A stretch of DNA of 64,000 nt from Chitinophaga rhizosphaerae (GCF_003958645.1 NZ_RXLO01000002.1:372001-436000); one strand, 5' to 3'. Positions 41,649 to 50,378 are shown, counted from the stretch's first letter. The notes: generated from the sequence alone by a model not told the origin. Made by a program: numbers and translations.

Positions 41649-41975
41649 TTATCGTATCTCCACCCCTTCCAGCTCCCGCGGATTGGTTTCCGCCAGCCGG
41701 GCGTCTTTTTCATAAGGGATGTTATAATAGCCATACCGGCGCCAGTCGCGCACATAACGCCACAGGAACCGCCAGAAGCCCGCCTCGCGGTACTGACGAA
41801 CGTGCCGCACCTCGTGCCGCACCCACGCCGTATTGGCCAGGAACCGCTCCCGGCTTACCCCATGCAGGTGAATGACGTTCCCGAAAACGATCGCGATATT
41901 GCCGGAACCCATCTTCCAGGCGGCTATCCGCGCCACCATGGAGCCTTCCCGGATACGGCATTTCAATGTTGACAT
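41649..41975 (-). CDS. Small protein with HExxH motif, DUF4157-like
   Basis: 108 residues. The central HEVRHVRQYREAG is an HExxH zincin-like motif followed by a basic, aromatic tail (FLWRYVRDWRRYGYYNIPYEKDAR). The YxxxxxExDAR ending recalls small Bacteroidota proteins with a DUF4157-type HExxHxRQ site. No signal peptide is seen. It lies 66 bases from the DUF5777 gene on the same strand. Whether it is a protease is not established. Confidence 0.75.
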   Translation of the reverse strand: MSTLKCRIREGSMVARIAAWKMGSGNIAIVFGNVIHLHGVSRERFLANTAWVRHEVRHVRQYREAGFWRFLWRYVRDWRRYGYYNIPYEKDARLAETNPRELEGVEIR

Positions 41976-42041
41976 ATCCGCAATTTAACGGCTTGGGTCC
42001 AAAAACAGCACAATCGTACCCATTCACTTCCCATTAACGAC

Positions 42042-42971
42042 CTAGCGCCCGCCCAGCGAGAACCGGCGCGAAATATTGAAGCCCCAGCGGAACTGTCCGT
42101 GCGTCCAGGTGCTCACCGTTTCGGGGATGAACTGGTTCTCCAGGATGGCCGTGGCATTCGTGAAATTCAGGTGGAACACGTGCCCGCCCGTTTCGATCTC
42201 CACGCCCACGCCCAGCGAGTTGTAGAACTTCGTGCCCCGGGATTCGTAATAATCCTTGCTTTCCTCGTCGCGGAACGAATAAAAGTAATCGGCCACCAGC
42301 GCCACGCGTTTGCTGAACCGCAGCCTGCCGCCCAACCCCATGGCGAACATGTTGTTCATGTCCTTGAAACCCACACGGTTACGATGCACGAACGAGGGCA
42401 GCAGCGCCAGGCTCACCATTTCACCGAACTTCCGGGAAATCACCAGCTGGGCCACAGCACTCCCCCGGTCGGAGAATTTGGCGAAATAATTGGGATCGGC
42501 CTGGTCCGGACTGCTTTTCATGGACGATACCACCGCATTGGCGAACAGCGTAATACCGACCGGCACGCGGTTGTCGTGCGTTTGCTGCAGCAGTTTGAAT
42601 TTGCCAAGCACCTCCCACATCTGCGAAAAGTTGCCGTTGCCTTTGGAACGGCTCAGGCCGGCCGTGAGGCGGTCGGTAATGCCATATTCGAAGGCGATGC
42701 GGATGTCTGTAGAATTATCGAGCCCGAAAAAGGTGGACGATCCGCCGCCGGAGCCGCCAATGTCGCCGAACCGGTGCGCCACCCGGAAGTCGAGGTCGCC
42801 CCTGGCCAGGGTTTCGTTCGACTGCCCGTTGATGATGCGGGTACTTTTGAAAGTGGAGGTCACGGGATCGCGGCGGACGGAGTCCTTCCCGAAAATGGCG
42901 CCCAGATCGTCCTGCGCCATGGCGGCCGGGGCGGTGAGCAGAAGGGCGGTGAGCAAGCGGAGATGCAACAT
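42042..42971 (-). CDS. DUF5777-like outer-membrane barrel protein
   Basis: 309 residues with a signal peptide (hydrophobic LLTALLLTAPAAMAQ, residues 5-19). The mature part is Gly-rich and shows barrel-type strands (RIAFEYGITDRLTAGLSR, GGRLRFSKRVALVADYFYSF, VGVEIETGGHVFHLNFTNATAI) with HRFGDIGG, and a C-terminal strand FNISRRFSLGGR. This fits the DUF5777 barrel family of Bacteroidota. It is the last of three genes after a cytochrome-like lipoprotein and YceI. Its function is unknown. Confidence 0.85.
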   Translation of the reverse strand: MLHLRLLTALLLTAPAAMAQDDLGAIFGKDSVRRDPVTSTFKSTRIINGQSNETLARGDLDFRVAHRFGDIGGSGGGSSTFFGLDNSTDIRIAFEYGITDRLTAGLSRSKGNGNFSQMWEVLGKFKLLQQTHDNRVPVGITLFANAVVSSMKSSPDQADPNYFAKFSDRGSAVAQLVISRKFGEMVSLALLPSFVHRNRVGFKDMNNMFAMGLGGRLRFSKRVALVADYFYSFRDEESKDYYESRGTKFYNSLGVGVEIETGGHVFHLNFTNATAILENQFIPETVSTWTHGQFRWGFNISRRFSLGGR

Positions 42972-42996
42972 ATTCGCTGGTTTGAAGCTTTTTGGA

Positions 42997-43548
42997 TTAA
43001 GGTTTGACGGCCGGTTGATATTGCGCGCTCATGGTCACTTCCACCACTTCCGCGATATTTTTTATCACCAGGCTCGGGATTTTGATGTTATGATCGGCAA
43101 CTCGCACCTTGAATTTCGCTTCTGCGGCCAGGTTACCGCCCGCAATCGTGATGGTGCCGGATACCCGGTAGGATTTGGTGACGCCGTGGATCTGGAGGTC
43201 GCCCTCCGCTTCAACCGGCCAGGTGCCGTCTTTGGTGAGGTCTGTGGTGCCGAGGACCCTCCCTTTGAATTCGGCGTAGGGGAATTTGTCGCTTTCGAGG
43301 TAATTCTCGTTGAAATGCTCCTGCATCAGTTTCTTTTTGAATTGAAACGAGGTGATGGGCACTTTGAAATAAATGGCGCGCGTGGCGGGATTGATGGCCG
43401 ATACGCCCTGGGTGCTCATCGCCTCGATGTCTTCCAGCGGCGCGCTGGAAAAGAAACGCAGGCGCACCGAGCGGCACGACTGTACATTCTGTGCCGCCGC
43501 CGGAATGGCGAGACCAAGGAATGCGATTATGATGAAAATTCGTTTCAT
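42997..43548 (-). CDS. YceI family protein
   Basis: 183 residues with a signal peptide ending in AAAQ (about 1-19). The body matches the YceI lipocalin-like fold (CRSVRLRFFSSAPLEDIEAMS, FPYAEFKGRVLGTTDLTK, and HGVTKSYRVSGTITIAGGNLAAEAKFKV). YceI proteins bind isoprenoid chains in the periplasm. The gene lies 19 bases after the cytochrome-like lipoprotein and 25 bases before DUF5777, which suggests a single operon with an envelope role. Confidence 0.9.
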   Translation of the reverse strand: MKRIFIIIAFLGLAIPAAAQNVQSCRSVRLRFFSSAPLEDIEAMSTQGVSAINPATRAIYFKVPITSFQFKKKLMQEHFNENYLESDKFPYAEFKGRVLGTTDLTKDGTWPVEAEGDLQIHGVTKSYRVSGTITIAGGNLAAEAKFKVRVADHNIKIPSLVIKNIAEVVEVTMSAQYQPAVKP

Positions 43549-43567
43549 GCGTGACTGTTTTGGTGGA

Positions 43568-43969
43568 TCAATCCGGCATTCCCTTGTTTACCCAGCAGGC
43601 GATGGAATCGCGCACGGCTTTCGGCAATGGGGGATAGCCCTGGCTTTGCGGCATATCGGCACCGGCGCCGGTAACGCGGAACGTCCATGATGCGCCGTTG
43701 GTGGAAATGTAATTTTTCAGTTTGGCGGGCGTGGAAAAATCGGCGTTCAGCGGCGATCCCGTTCCGGGATGGCAGCTGCGGTTGGTGCAATGCTGCTGAA
43801 CGATTTCGTAGATCCGGGCTGCGGTGACGTTCACGGTGGAGCAATCGGCGTTGGCGGTAGGCTCCGGCGCCTGTTCAGACGTACAGGCGGCCAGGATGCA
43901 CAGGGCCAGCAGCGCCGGCATCGTCCATAATTGTTTCCTGCGTATGAGCATAAGTTGACGGGTTTGCAT
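43568..43969 (-). CDS. Cytochrome-like lipoprotein with CX4CH site
   Basis: 133 residues. The signal (LLALCILAAC) gives a lipidated Cys. The candidate heme site is CTNRSCH, that is C-x4-C-H, longer than the standard CxxCH. It is followed by DMPQSQGYPPLPKAVRDSIACWVNKGMPD, the usual end of cytochrome-like domains in this group, with possible axial Met. It is the first gene of a probable operon with YceI and DUF5777. Heme attachment is not proven. Confidence 0.82.
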   Translation of the reverse strand: MQTRQLMLIRRKQLWTMPALLALCILAACTSEQAPEPTANADCSTVNVTAARIYEIVQQHCTNRSCHPGTGSPLNADFSTPAKLKNYISTNGASWTFRVTGAGADMPQSQGYPPLPKAVRDSIACWVNKGMPD

Positions 43970-44043
43970 AGCGTTAATTACGGGTTCGGGCCTACATAGG
44001 TTGCCTGCGAAAGATAATAAAGAAAATGAGGGCCATCATTCCT

Positions 44044-44051
44044 TATTTTTG
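44044..44051 (+). promoter_or_regulatory. -7 box deciding the murF start
   Basis: TATTTTTG is a perfect TAnnTTTG. It lies inside the open frame, downstream of possible earlier starts, so the start must be the GTG at 44070, leaving an 18-base gap. Confidence 0.55.
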
Positions 44052-44069
44052 TACGCAAATCCGCAACAC

Positions 44070-45341
44070 GTGAATATCGAACAGCTATATACCATCTACC
44101 GCCAGCACCCTTCCGTGCAAACAGACACGCGCCAGCTCAAAGCCGGCGATATCTTCTTTGCCCTGCGCGGCCCCAACTTCAACGGTAACCAGTATGCCGG
44201 TGCGGCCCTGGCATCCGGCGCCAGTTTCGCGGTGGTCGACGATCCTGCGTTTTTCACCCAGCCGGATAGGATGATGCTGGTGGATGATGCGCTGGCGGCC
44301 CTGCAGGCTTTGGCAAGGCACCACCGCCGGCAGTTCAACATTCCGTTCATCGCCATTACCGGCACTAACGGTAAAACCACTACGAAAGAAATGCTCCGCA
44401 CCGCATTGGGCGCGGCATATCGTACATACGCCACCGAAGGCAACCTCAACAACCATATCGGCGTTCCGCTGACGCTGCTGCGCATCCCCATGGACGCGGA
44501 AATGGCCGTGATCGAAATGGGCGCCAACCATCGCCACGAGATCGCCGCCTATTGCAAAGTGGCGGAACCCACGCACGGGATCATCACCAACATCGGAAAG
44601 GCCCACCTGGAAGGGTTCGGCAGCGAGGAAGGCGTGCGCCTGGCCAAGGGCGAGCTGTACGACTACCTCCGCGAAAACGGCGGAACGGTGTTCGTTTGCA
44701 AGGATTATCCCTACCTGGTGGAGATGAGCAAAGGCATCGGTACGGTGATCACCTATGGTCACGACCCGGCCGATTACGCCGGCGCCCCTTTCCCCGGGAC
44801 CGCCCTGCTGGAGCTGGAATCCGCAGGCGCAGGGCATGTGCGCACCCAACTCGTGGGCGCTTACAACTTCCCGAACGTCATGGCCGCCATCGCTGCCGGG
44901 CTCCATTTCAAGGTGCCGGCGGAAAAACTGCGCGCCGCCCTGGAAGCGTACGTCCCCTCCAACAACCGCTCCCAGGTAGTGAAAAAAGGCACCAACACCT
45001 TCGTGATGGACGCCTACAACGCCAACCCCTCCAGCATGAAAGCCGCCGTGGAAAATTTCGCGGGGCTCGATGCGAAGCAGAAAGTCCTCCTCCTCGGCGC
45101 CATGAAGGAACTGGGGCCGGACAGTGATAAGGAGCACCAGGCGCTGGCCGACCTCCTCCAATTGAGCCACTGGAAAGCCGTTGTGCTCGTGGGAAAGGAA
45201 TTCTCCAAAACCCGGCACCCCTACATCTGGTTCGAAACGGCCGGCGAAGCGCGCACCTGGCTGGAACAGCAACAGTTCCAGGACACGCACCTCCTCGTAA
45301 AAGGCTCGCGGAGCGTAGGGATGGAAAAGGTCGTGAATTAA
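44070..45341 (+). CDS. murF: UDP-MurNAc-tripeptide:D-Ala-D-Ala ligase
   Basis: 423 residues, starting at the GTG at 44070; the upstream open frame precedes a consensus promoter and lacks family homology. It is the last cytoplasmic ligase of the peptidoglycan precursor path, adding D-Ala-D-Ala. The Mur ligase ATP loop is ITGTNGKTTTKE. The GAN motif is IEMGANHRHEI, and the later domain contains VMDAYNANPSSMKAA and LLLGAMKELG. A second MurF-like domain is fused to alanine racemase at 51.4 kb, so two paralogues are present. Confidence 0.93.
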   Translation: MNIEQLYTIYRQHPSVQTDTRQLKAGDIFFALRGPNFNGNQYAGAALASGASFAVVDDPAFFTQPDRMMLVDDALAALQALARHHRRQFNIPFIAITGTNGKTTTKEMLRTALGAAYRTYATEGNLNNHIGVPLTLLRIPMDAEMAVIEMGANHRHEIAAYCKVAEPTHGIITNIGKAHLEGFGSEEGVRLAKGELYDYLRENGGTVFVCKDYPYLVEMSKGIGTVITYGHDPADYAGAPFPGTALLELESAGAGHVRTQLVGAYNFPNVMAAIAAGLHFKVPAEKLRAALEAYVPSNNRSQVVKKGTNTFVMDAYNANPSSMKAAVENFAGLDAKQKVLLLGAMKELGPDSDKEHQALADLLQLSHWKAVVLVGKEFSKTRHPYIWFETAGEARTWLEQQQFQDTHLLVKGSRSVGMEKVVN

Positions 45342-45421
45342 TTCGAATGGGCGGCTACGGTCGTTCCCGTTAGCAGGAAAAACATCAGGACGATAAAACC
45401 AGGACGGGTCATTGATAACAT
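45338..45421 (-). CDS. Possible very small ORF, 27 residues
   Basis: A minus-strand frame MLSMTRPGFIVLMFFLLTGT then TVAAHSN with a hydrophobic core like a signal or membrane segment. Its stop overlaps the murF end. There is no ribosome site I would trust and no conservation evidence. It is listed only because the hydrophobic pattern is compact and protein-like. Confidence 0.25.
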   Translation of the reverse strand: MLSMTRPGFIVLMFFLLTGTTVAAHSN

Positions 45422-45766
45422 CTTTTAAAACGGGAAAGGCTAATGGAAATTAATGTAATCCCTACAATATTCCTCCATTCCTGCGCAAATGCCGAAGTGT
45501 GCGACGCAACGGCGGCCGGGATTTTTTACCGATGCCGGCTTCCCGAACAAAATCTCCGCAATCGCTTACGGATTGGGCAAAAAAAGAAACCTGCGAGTTA
45601 AAAAACCCACAGGTTTTCATAACCTATGCCAACTTTAGAGTATTGTGATGAAGCCTGAGCGGCTTGCATTTGTGCTGTGTTATACCAATATCAACGCGCG
45701 ACTAAATAAAAGGTTTAAATACCGCCATTTTTTTTCGCGCTTTTTTTATAACAGGCTGATTTCCTT
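45342..45766. other. 425-base region with no clear gene
   Basis: The segment between murF and the epimerase holds no confident gene apart from the doubtful 27-residue frame at its left edge. There is a weak hairpin AAACCTG (45587-45593) / CAGGTTT (45610-45616). The minus-strand epimerase promoter is not expected in this part. No tRNA-like cloverleaf was seen. Confidence 0.6.
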
Positions 45767-46171
45767 CTATCCGGTCCGTTCCTGCGTTAACTCCACCAGC
45801 ACGCCGTTCGTGCTTTTGGGATGAAGGAAACATACCAGTTTGTTATCTGCCCCGGGTTTGGGCTCGGCAGACAGGAGTTCGAAGCCTTCGTTTTGCAACC
45901 GGGCCATTTCGGCGCGGATGTCTTTCACTTCAAAAGCCAGGTGATGCACGCCTTCGCCCTTTTTTTCGAGGAATTTCGCGACTGGGCTGGCGGGAGATAA
46001 TGCTTCCAGCAGCTCGATCTTCGTTTCGCCCTGGCGGAAAAACGCGGTAGACACGCCTTCGGAGGCGATTTCCTCGGTTTTGTAACACTCCGCGTTCAGC
46101 AGTTTTTCGAACAGGGGAACGGAAACGGCCAGCGATTTCACGGCGATGCCGATGTGCTCAACTTTTAACAT
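45767..46171 (-). CDS. mce: Methylmalonyl-CoA epimerase
   Basis: 134 residues of the VOC/glyoxalase fold, the usual length. Conserved elements are the N-terminal VEHIGIAVKSL with the first His ligand, ETKIELLE, GEGVHHLAFEV with the second His, and the C-terminal STNGVLVEL with Glu. It interconverts the two isomers of methylmalonyl-CoA in the propionate pathway. It stands alone here. A B12-binding subunit of the mutase lies about 16.5 kb downstream. Confidence 0.93.
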   Translation of the reverse strand: MLKVEHIGIAVKSLAVSVPLFEKLLNAECYKTEEIASEGVSTAFFRQGETKIELLEALSPASPVAKFLEKKGEGVHHLAFEVKDIRAEMARLQNEGFELLSAEPKPGADNKLVCFLHPKSTNGVLVELTQERTG

Positions 46172-46257
46172 ATGGGTGTATGATTTAATGCCCGGAAAGA
46201 TGACCCTGCGGTTACCCGCGACCCGGGCGGTTCCGGGTAAAAGTAGAACTTATACCG

Positions 46258-46265
46258 TAATTTTG
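46258..46265 (+). promoter_or_regulatory. -7 box just before nifS
   Basis: TAATTTTG is a perfect TAnnTTTG, ending 5 bases before the ATG at 46271. The mRNA would be leaderless or almost so. Confidence 0.5.
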
Positions 46266-46270
46266 CATAG

Positions 46271-47434
46271 ATGCAGACACTGCCCGTTTACCTCGACAAC
46301 AACGCCACCACGCCCTGCGACCCCCGGGTGCTGGAAGCCATGCTTCCTTACTTCACCACCCATTTCGGCAATGCCGCTTCCCGCGCGCACGCCTGGGGAT
46401 GGACGGCCGAGGAAGCGGTACAGCAGGCGCGCGAGGAAGTGGCTGCGCTCATCGGTGCCGAGCCCCAGGAAATCGTGTTCACTTCCGGCGCCACAGAGGC
46501 CCTCAACCTGGCCCTCAAAGGCGCTGCCGAAGCATATGCGGTAAAAGGGAAACACTTCATCACCCTGCAAACCGAGCATAAAGCCGTGCTCGACACCTGC
46601 CGCCACCTCGAAAAACTCGGTGCGGAAGTTACCTACCTGCCGGTAGATGGCCGCGGGACCGTAAACCCCGACGACCTCAAAGCCGCCATCCGCCCAGACA
46701 CGGTGCTGGCTGCCGTGCTATACGCCAACAACGAAACGGGCGTAATCCAACCCATCGCCGATATTTCAGGGATTTTGGGGGAACACGGGATCCTGCTGCT
46801 GACGGATGCCACGCAGGCCGTGGGTAAAATACCCCTGGACGCCGCCGGCGAAGGCATCGGGATGCTGGCGCTGTCGGCCCACAAGCTATACGGCCCCAAA
46901 GGCGCGGGCGCGCTGTTCGTCCGCCGCAGGGCTCCGCGCGTGCGGCTGGCGGCGCAGATGGACGGCGGTGGCCACGAGCGCGGCATGCGTTCGGGCACCC
47001 TGAACGTACCGGGGATCGTGGGGTTGGGCAAGGCCTGCGCCATTGCGGCCGACGAAATGGCAGGCGAATCCCGCCGGCTGGCGGCCCTCCGCGACAGGCT
47101 GGAAAAAACGCTGGTGGAAAAAACCGGCGCCCGGGTGAACGGCGAAGGCGCCCCCAGGCTGCCGCACGTCAGCAACCTGCAGTTCCCCGACGTACGGGGG
47201 GCCGACCTCCTGCGCGGCGTAACCCGGGAAATAGCCGTATCTTCGGGTTCGGCATGCACATCCGCCAATCCCGAGCCCAGTCATGTGCTGATAGCGATGG
47301 GGGTCCCCGAAGAACTGGCACATTCTTCGCTCAGGTTTGGATTGGGAAGGTTTACGACCGAAGCGGACGTAGACCGTGCCATCGAGACAGTCAACAATAC
47401 CGTGCGCTCATTGCACGCAATATATAACCAGTAA
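46271..47434 (+). CDS. Cysteine desulfurase, NifS/IscS-like
   Basis: 387 residues, fold type I PLP enzyme. The PLP-binding Lys lies in LSAHKLYGPKGAGALFV. The catalytic loop is VSSGSACTSANPEPSHV with the sulfur-accepting Cys. The N-terminal VYLDNNATTPCDPRVLEAM is the family start. It takes sulfur from cysteine for Fe-S cluster or other sulfur transfer. A HesB/IscA-type carrier gene follows 11 bases later, indicating a small Fe-S assembly operon. Members of this group are annotated as NifS or IscS. Confidence 0.93.
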   Translation: MQTLPVYLDNNATTPCDPRVLEAMLPYFTTHFGNAASRAHAWGWTAEEAVQQAREEVAALIGAEPQEIVFTSGATEALNLALKGAAEAYAVKGKHFITLQTEHKAVLDTCRHLEKLGAEVTYLPVDGRGTVNPDDLKAAIRPDTVLAAVLYANNETGVIQPIADISGILGEHGILLLTDATQAVGKIPLDAAGEGIGMLALSAHKLYGPKGAGALFVRRRAPRVRLAAQMDGGGHERGMRSGTLNVPGIVGLGKACAIAADEMAGESRRLAALRDRLEKTLVEKTGARVNGEGAPRLPHVSNLQFPDVRGADLLRGVTREIAVSSGSACTSANPEPSHVLIAMGVPEELAHSSLRFGLGRFTTEADVDRAIETVNNTVRSLHAIYNQ

Positions 47435-47445
47435 ATACGGATAAG

Positions 47446-47772
47446 ATGATCTATATCAGTGATAAAGCCAAGCAAAAAGTGGATGCGCTCCGGGCCGAAG
47501 GGACCCTGGGCGAGGATTACTTCCTGCGCGTGTCCGTTGTGGGCGGAGGATGCTCCGGCCTCAGCTATAAACTCGATTTCGACAACGAAACCAAGCCGAA
47601 AGACCAGGTTTTCGAAGACAAAGGCATTAAAGTGGTGACAGACCTGAAAAGCTTCCTGTACCTCTGCAATACCGTCCTGGAATTCTCCGAAGGGCTCAAC
47701 GGGAAAGGGTTTTACTTCAATAACCCCAACGCTTCCCGCACCTGCGCCTGCGGCGACAGCTTCGCCGTGTAA
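47446..47772 (+). CDS. Fe-S assembly carrier, HesB/IscA family
   Basis: 108 residues of the A-type carrier family. The three conserved cysteines are in GGGCSGLSYKLDF and the C-terminal CACGDSFAV. The protein binds Fe or Fe-S clusters and passes them to targets. It follows the cysteine desulfurase by 11 bases, so the pair is one operon, and ends at a strong terminator. Confidence 0.93.
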   Translation: MIYISDKAKQKVDALRAEGTLGEDYFLRVSVVGGGCSGLSYKLDFDNETKPKDQVFEDKGIKVVTDLKSFLYLCNTVLEFSEGLNGKGFYFNNPNASRTCACGDSFAV

Positions 47773-47799
47773 GCTTTCGGCAAACACATACGCATTTCC

Positions 47800-47834
47800 A
47801 GCCGTCCGGTCCCCTGTAACCGGACGGCTTTTTT
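47800..47834 (+). terminator. Terminator after the Fe-S pair
   Basis: Stem AGCCGTCCGG (47800-47809) / CCGGACGGCT (47820-47829) with a T run. Confidence 0.92.
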
Positions 47835-47869
47835 ATTGAATCGTTTACGGATGATTAAAAATTCAAATA

Positions 47870-47897
47870 TTGTGGAAACGTAATTGAATTATATTTG
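47870..47897 (+). promoter_or_regulatory. Promoter of gldF-gldG
   Basis: TATATTTG (47890-47897) is a perfect -7 box. An upstream TTG (47870-47872) stands 17 bases before it, a possible -33. Only 8 bases separate the box from the gldF ATG. Confidence 0.55.
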
Positions 47898-47905
47898 CTT
47901 CCGTC

Positions 47906-48643
47906 ATGTATGCCATTTTCAAGAAAGACATCCACCAATTTTTCAGCAGTATCACGGGGTATGTAGCCATCGTTTTGTTCCTGCTCGCCAACGGACTGTT
48001 CCTGTTCATTTTCCGGGACACGAGCCTCCTCGAGGCCGGGTACGCAGACCTGGACGGGCTTTTCGAGCTGGCGCCCATGATATTCCTGTTGCTGATTCCC
48101 GCCATCACCATGCGCAGTTTATCGGACGAGTACCGCAGCGGCACCATGGAGCTGCTGGGCACCAAGCCGGTGACGCCCTGGCAGATCGTTTGGGGGAAAT
48201 ACTGGGCCTGCCTGCTCATCGTAGCCATCGCGCTCGTTCCCACGGCCGTGTATTACCTCGCCATTTCGCAGCTGGCCGCGGCGGGAAACGGGCCCGATAC
48301 CGGCAGCATCCTGGGGTCTTACCTGGGGCTTTTCCTGCTGGGGGGCGTGTTCACCGCCATCGGGCTCTGGGCCTCGTCTGTCACCGCTAACGCCGTGGTC
48401 GCCTTTTTGGTGGCCATCTTCACCTGCTACATCCTCTACACCGGGTTCGATGCCCTCAGCAAACTGGCGGTGTTCGAAGGCGGGGCGGATTATTACCTCG
48501 CCATGGCCGGCATCCGCTATCATTATACTTCCATCAGCCGCGGCGTGATAGACACGCGCGACATCGTGTATTTCGCCAGCGTGGCCGGACTGATGTTATA
48601 TCTTACCAAAATATCGCTGGAAAGGAAAATCTGGCAGGGTTGA
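47906..48643 (+). CDS. gldF: Gliding-associated ABC transporter permease GldF
   Basis: 245 residues with about six membrane segments (ITGYVAIVLFLLANGLFLFIF, LAPMIFLLLIPAITMR, then others). The conserved SLSDEYRSGTMELLGTKPVTPWQIVWGKYWA is typical of ABC-2 type permeases and GldF. With GldA (ATPase) and GldG it forms a transporter required for gliding in Flavobacterium. GldA is not in the window. It is the first gene of a pair; its stop TGA ends 2 bases before the gldG start. Confidence 0.88.
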   Translation: MYAIFKKDIHQFFSSITGYVAIVLFLLANGLFLFIFRDTSLLEAGYADLDGLFELAPMIFLLLIPAITMRSLSDEYRSGTMELLGTKPVTPWQIVWGKYWACLLIVAIALVPTAVYYLAISQLAAAGNGPDTGSILGSYLGLFLLGGVFTAIGLWASSVTANAVVAFLVAIFTCYILYTGFDALSKLAVFEGGADYYLAMAGIRYHYTSISRGVIDTRDIVYFASVAGLMLYLTKISLERKIWQG

Positions 48644-48645
48644 TT

Positions 48646-50361
48646 ATGGAACTAACGAGAAAGGACAAACGAAAACAATACCTGAAACGGACGCTGGGGC
48701 TCCTGGCCGTGATCGTGGCTATTAACGCGGCGGCAGGGTTCTTCCATACCCGGTTCGACCTCACCGCCGAGAAGCGCTATACCCTCGCCCCTTCCACCCG
48801 CGATCTCCTCCGCCGGCTCGACGCGCCCGTTCAGATCGAAGTTTATCTCAAGGGGAAATATCCCGCCGGCTTCCGACAGCTGTCTAACGCCACGCGCGAG
48901 CTGCTCGAGGAATTCCAGCAGTTCGGCGGCAACAACGTCCGCTTCAGCTTCCTCAATCCCGGCTCCGATCTCCCCGATTCCATGCGCGCCGCTTTCCAGG
49001 ACACGCTCATGGCACGGGGCATCCTGCCCTTTAACCTGCAGGTGCAGGACGACGGGAAGGATTCCTACGCCGAGAAACTCATTTTCCCCGGCGCCATTAT
49101 TACATACAAAGACCGCGAATCGGCCGTCAACCTCCTGAAAAGCCAGGGCGGCATGGACCCCATGCAGGCGCTCAACAGCTCAGAAGCCCTCCTCGAATAC
49201 AAATTCGCCAACGCCATTTACCAGTTGCAGCAAAACCATCGTCCGCTCGTGGGCTACATGCTCGGCCATGGGGAACCGGAAGGCCCTGAAGTCTACGACG
49301 CGCTGAAAACGCTGCATGAACTGTATGAAGTGGATACCGTCAACCTCGCCACCACACCGGCGATCCCCGACGAATTCGATGCGCTGCTGTTCGTCCGGCC
49401 GACCCGGACGTTTACCGACGCCGACAAACTGAAGATCGATCAATACGTGATGCAGGGCGGCAATATCGCCTGGTTCCTCGACAATCTGACGGCATCGACG
49501 GACAGTCTGCGCGGGCGCGATTTCGTGGCGTTCGACCGCAATCTCCAGCTGGAAGACCTGCTGTTCAAATACGGCGCCCGGGTGAACCCCGATCTTATCC
49601 AGGACCTCCGGGCAGACATTATCCCGCTCGTGGTGGGCAACATCGGCGACAAACCGCAGATCCAGCCCGTGCCGTTCCCTTATTTCCCTTTGCTCAATTC
49701 TACCAACGGCCATTCCATCGTCAAAAACCTGGACCTGGTGATGAGCCGCTTCGCGGGATCGGTGGATACGATGGCGGGTGGAGACATTCATAAAACCGTG
49801 CTGCTCACCTCGTCGGAACATAGCCGGCTGGTGCGCAGCCCTGTGCAGATCACGCTCGAAAGCGTGCAGCAGCAGCCCAATCCGCGGGAGTTCCGGTCGC
49901 GGAACGTTCCGGTGGCCGTGTTGCTGGAGGGGCGTTTTTCATCGCTGTTCCGCCACCGGATCGGCGCGGAGGGGCAGCGGCAGTGGGAAACCTCCGCGCA
50001 CAGGCCTTTCCGGCCGGAAGCGGATACCGCGGGCAGGATGATCGTAGCGGGGGATGCAGACCTGGTGCTCAATGCCGTGACGCGGAAAAGCGGCCCATTG
50101 CAGATGGGGGTCAACGAGTTCAACCCGGATTACCAGTTCGCCAACAAGGAATTTTTCCTTAACGGGATGGATTACCTGGCCAGCAAGAGCCCGGTGATGG
50201 AAACGCGCAACAAGGAACTGACGCTCAGGCTGCTGGACGGTGAAAAGGTGCGCCGCGATAAAACGAAATGGCAGATCATCGCATTTGCCGTTCCCATCGG
50301 GGCCGTATTGCTGTTTGCCATGGCGTTCCAGTACTTCAGGCAGCGCAAGTATGCCAGGTAA
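48646..50361 (+). CDS. gldG: Gliding-associated ABC transporter substrate component GldG
   Basis: 571 residues from the ATG at 48646. One N-terminal membrane helix (about 17-34) and one near the C-terminus (IIAFAVPIGAVLLFAMAFQ) flank a large extracytoplasmic domain. Segments such as FDLTAEKRYTLAPSTRDLLRRLDAPVQIEVYLKG and YMLGHGEPEG are typical of GldG and the related ABC-type uncharacterised proteins. It is encoded 2 bases after gldF, so they are co-transcribed. Confidence 0.88.
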   Translation: MELTRKDKRKQYLKRTLGLLAVIVAINAAAGFFHTRFDLTAEKRYTLAPSTRDLLRRLDAPVQIEVYLKGKYPAGFRQLSNATRELLEEFQQFGGNNVRFSFLNPGSDLPDSMRAAFQDTLMARGILPFNLQVQDDGKDSYAEKLIFPGAIITYKDRESAVNLLKSQGGMDPMQALNSSEALLEYKFANAIYQLQQNHRPLVGYMLGHGEPEGPEVYDALKTLHELYEVDTVNLATTPAIPDEFDALLFVRPTRTFTDADKLKIDQYVMQGGNIAWFLDNLTASTDSLRGRDFVAFDRNLQLEDLLFKYGARVNPDLIQDLRADIIPLVVGNIGDKPQIQPVPFPYFPLLNSTNGHSIVKNLDLVMSRFAGSVDTMAGGDIHKTVLLTSSEHSRLVRSPVQITLESVQQQPNPREFRSRNVPVAVLLEGRFSSLFRHRIGAEGQRQWETSAHRPFRPEADTAGRMIVAGDADLVLNAVTRKSGPLQMGVNEFNPDYQFANKEFFLNGMDYLASKSPVMETRNKELTLRLLDGEKVRRDKTKWQIIAFAVPIGAVLLFAMAFQYFRQRKYAR

Positions 50362-50378
50362 AAGCTGCCGGAATCCAT

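Noticed and set aside
44085-45290. Minus-strand open frame of 401 codons opposite murF
   Set aside because: Shadow of murF; no domain or ribosome site.
45587-45616. Hairpin AAACCTG / CAGGTTT considered as a terminator
   Set aside because: The stem is only 7 bp with a 16-base loop and a poor T run.
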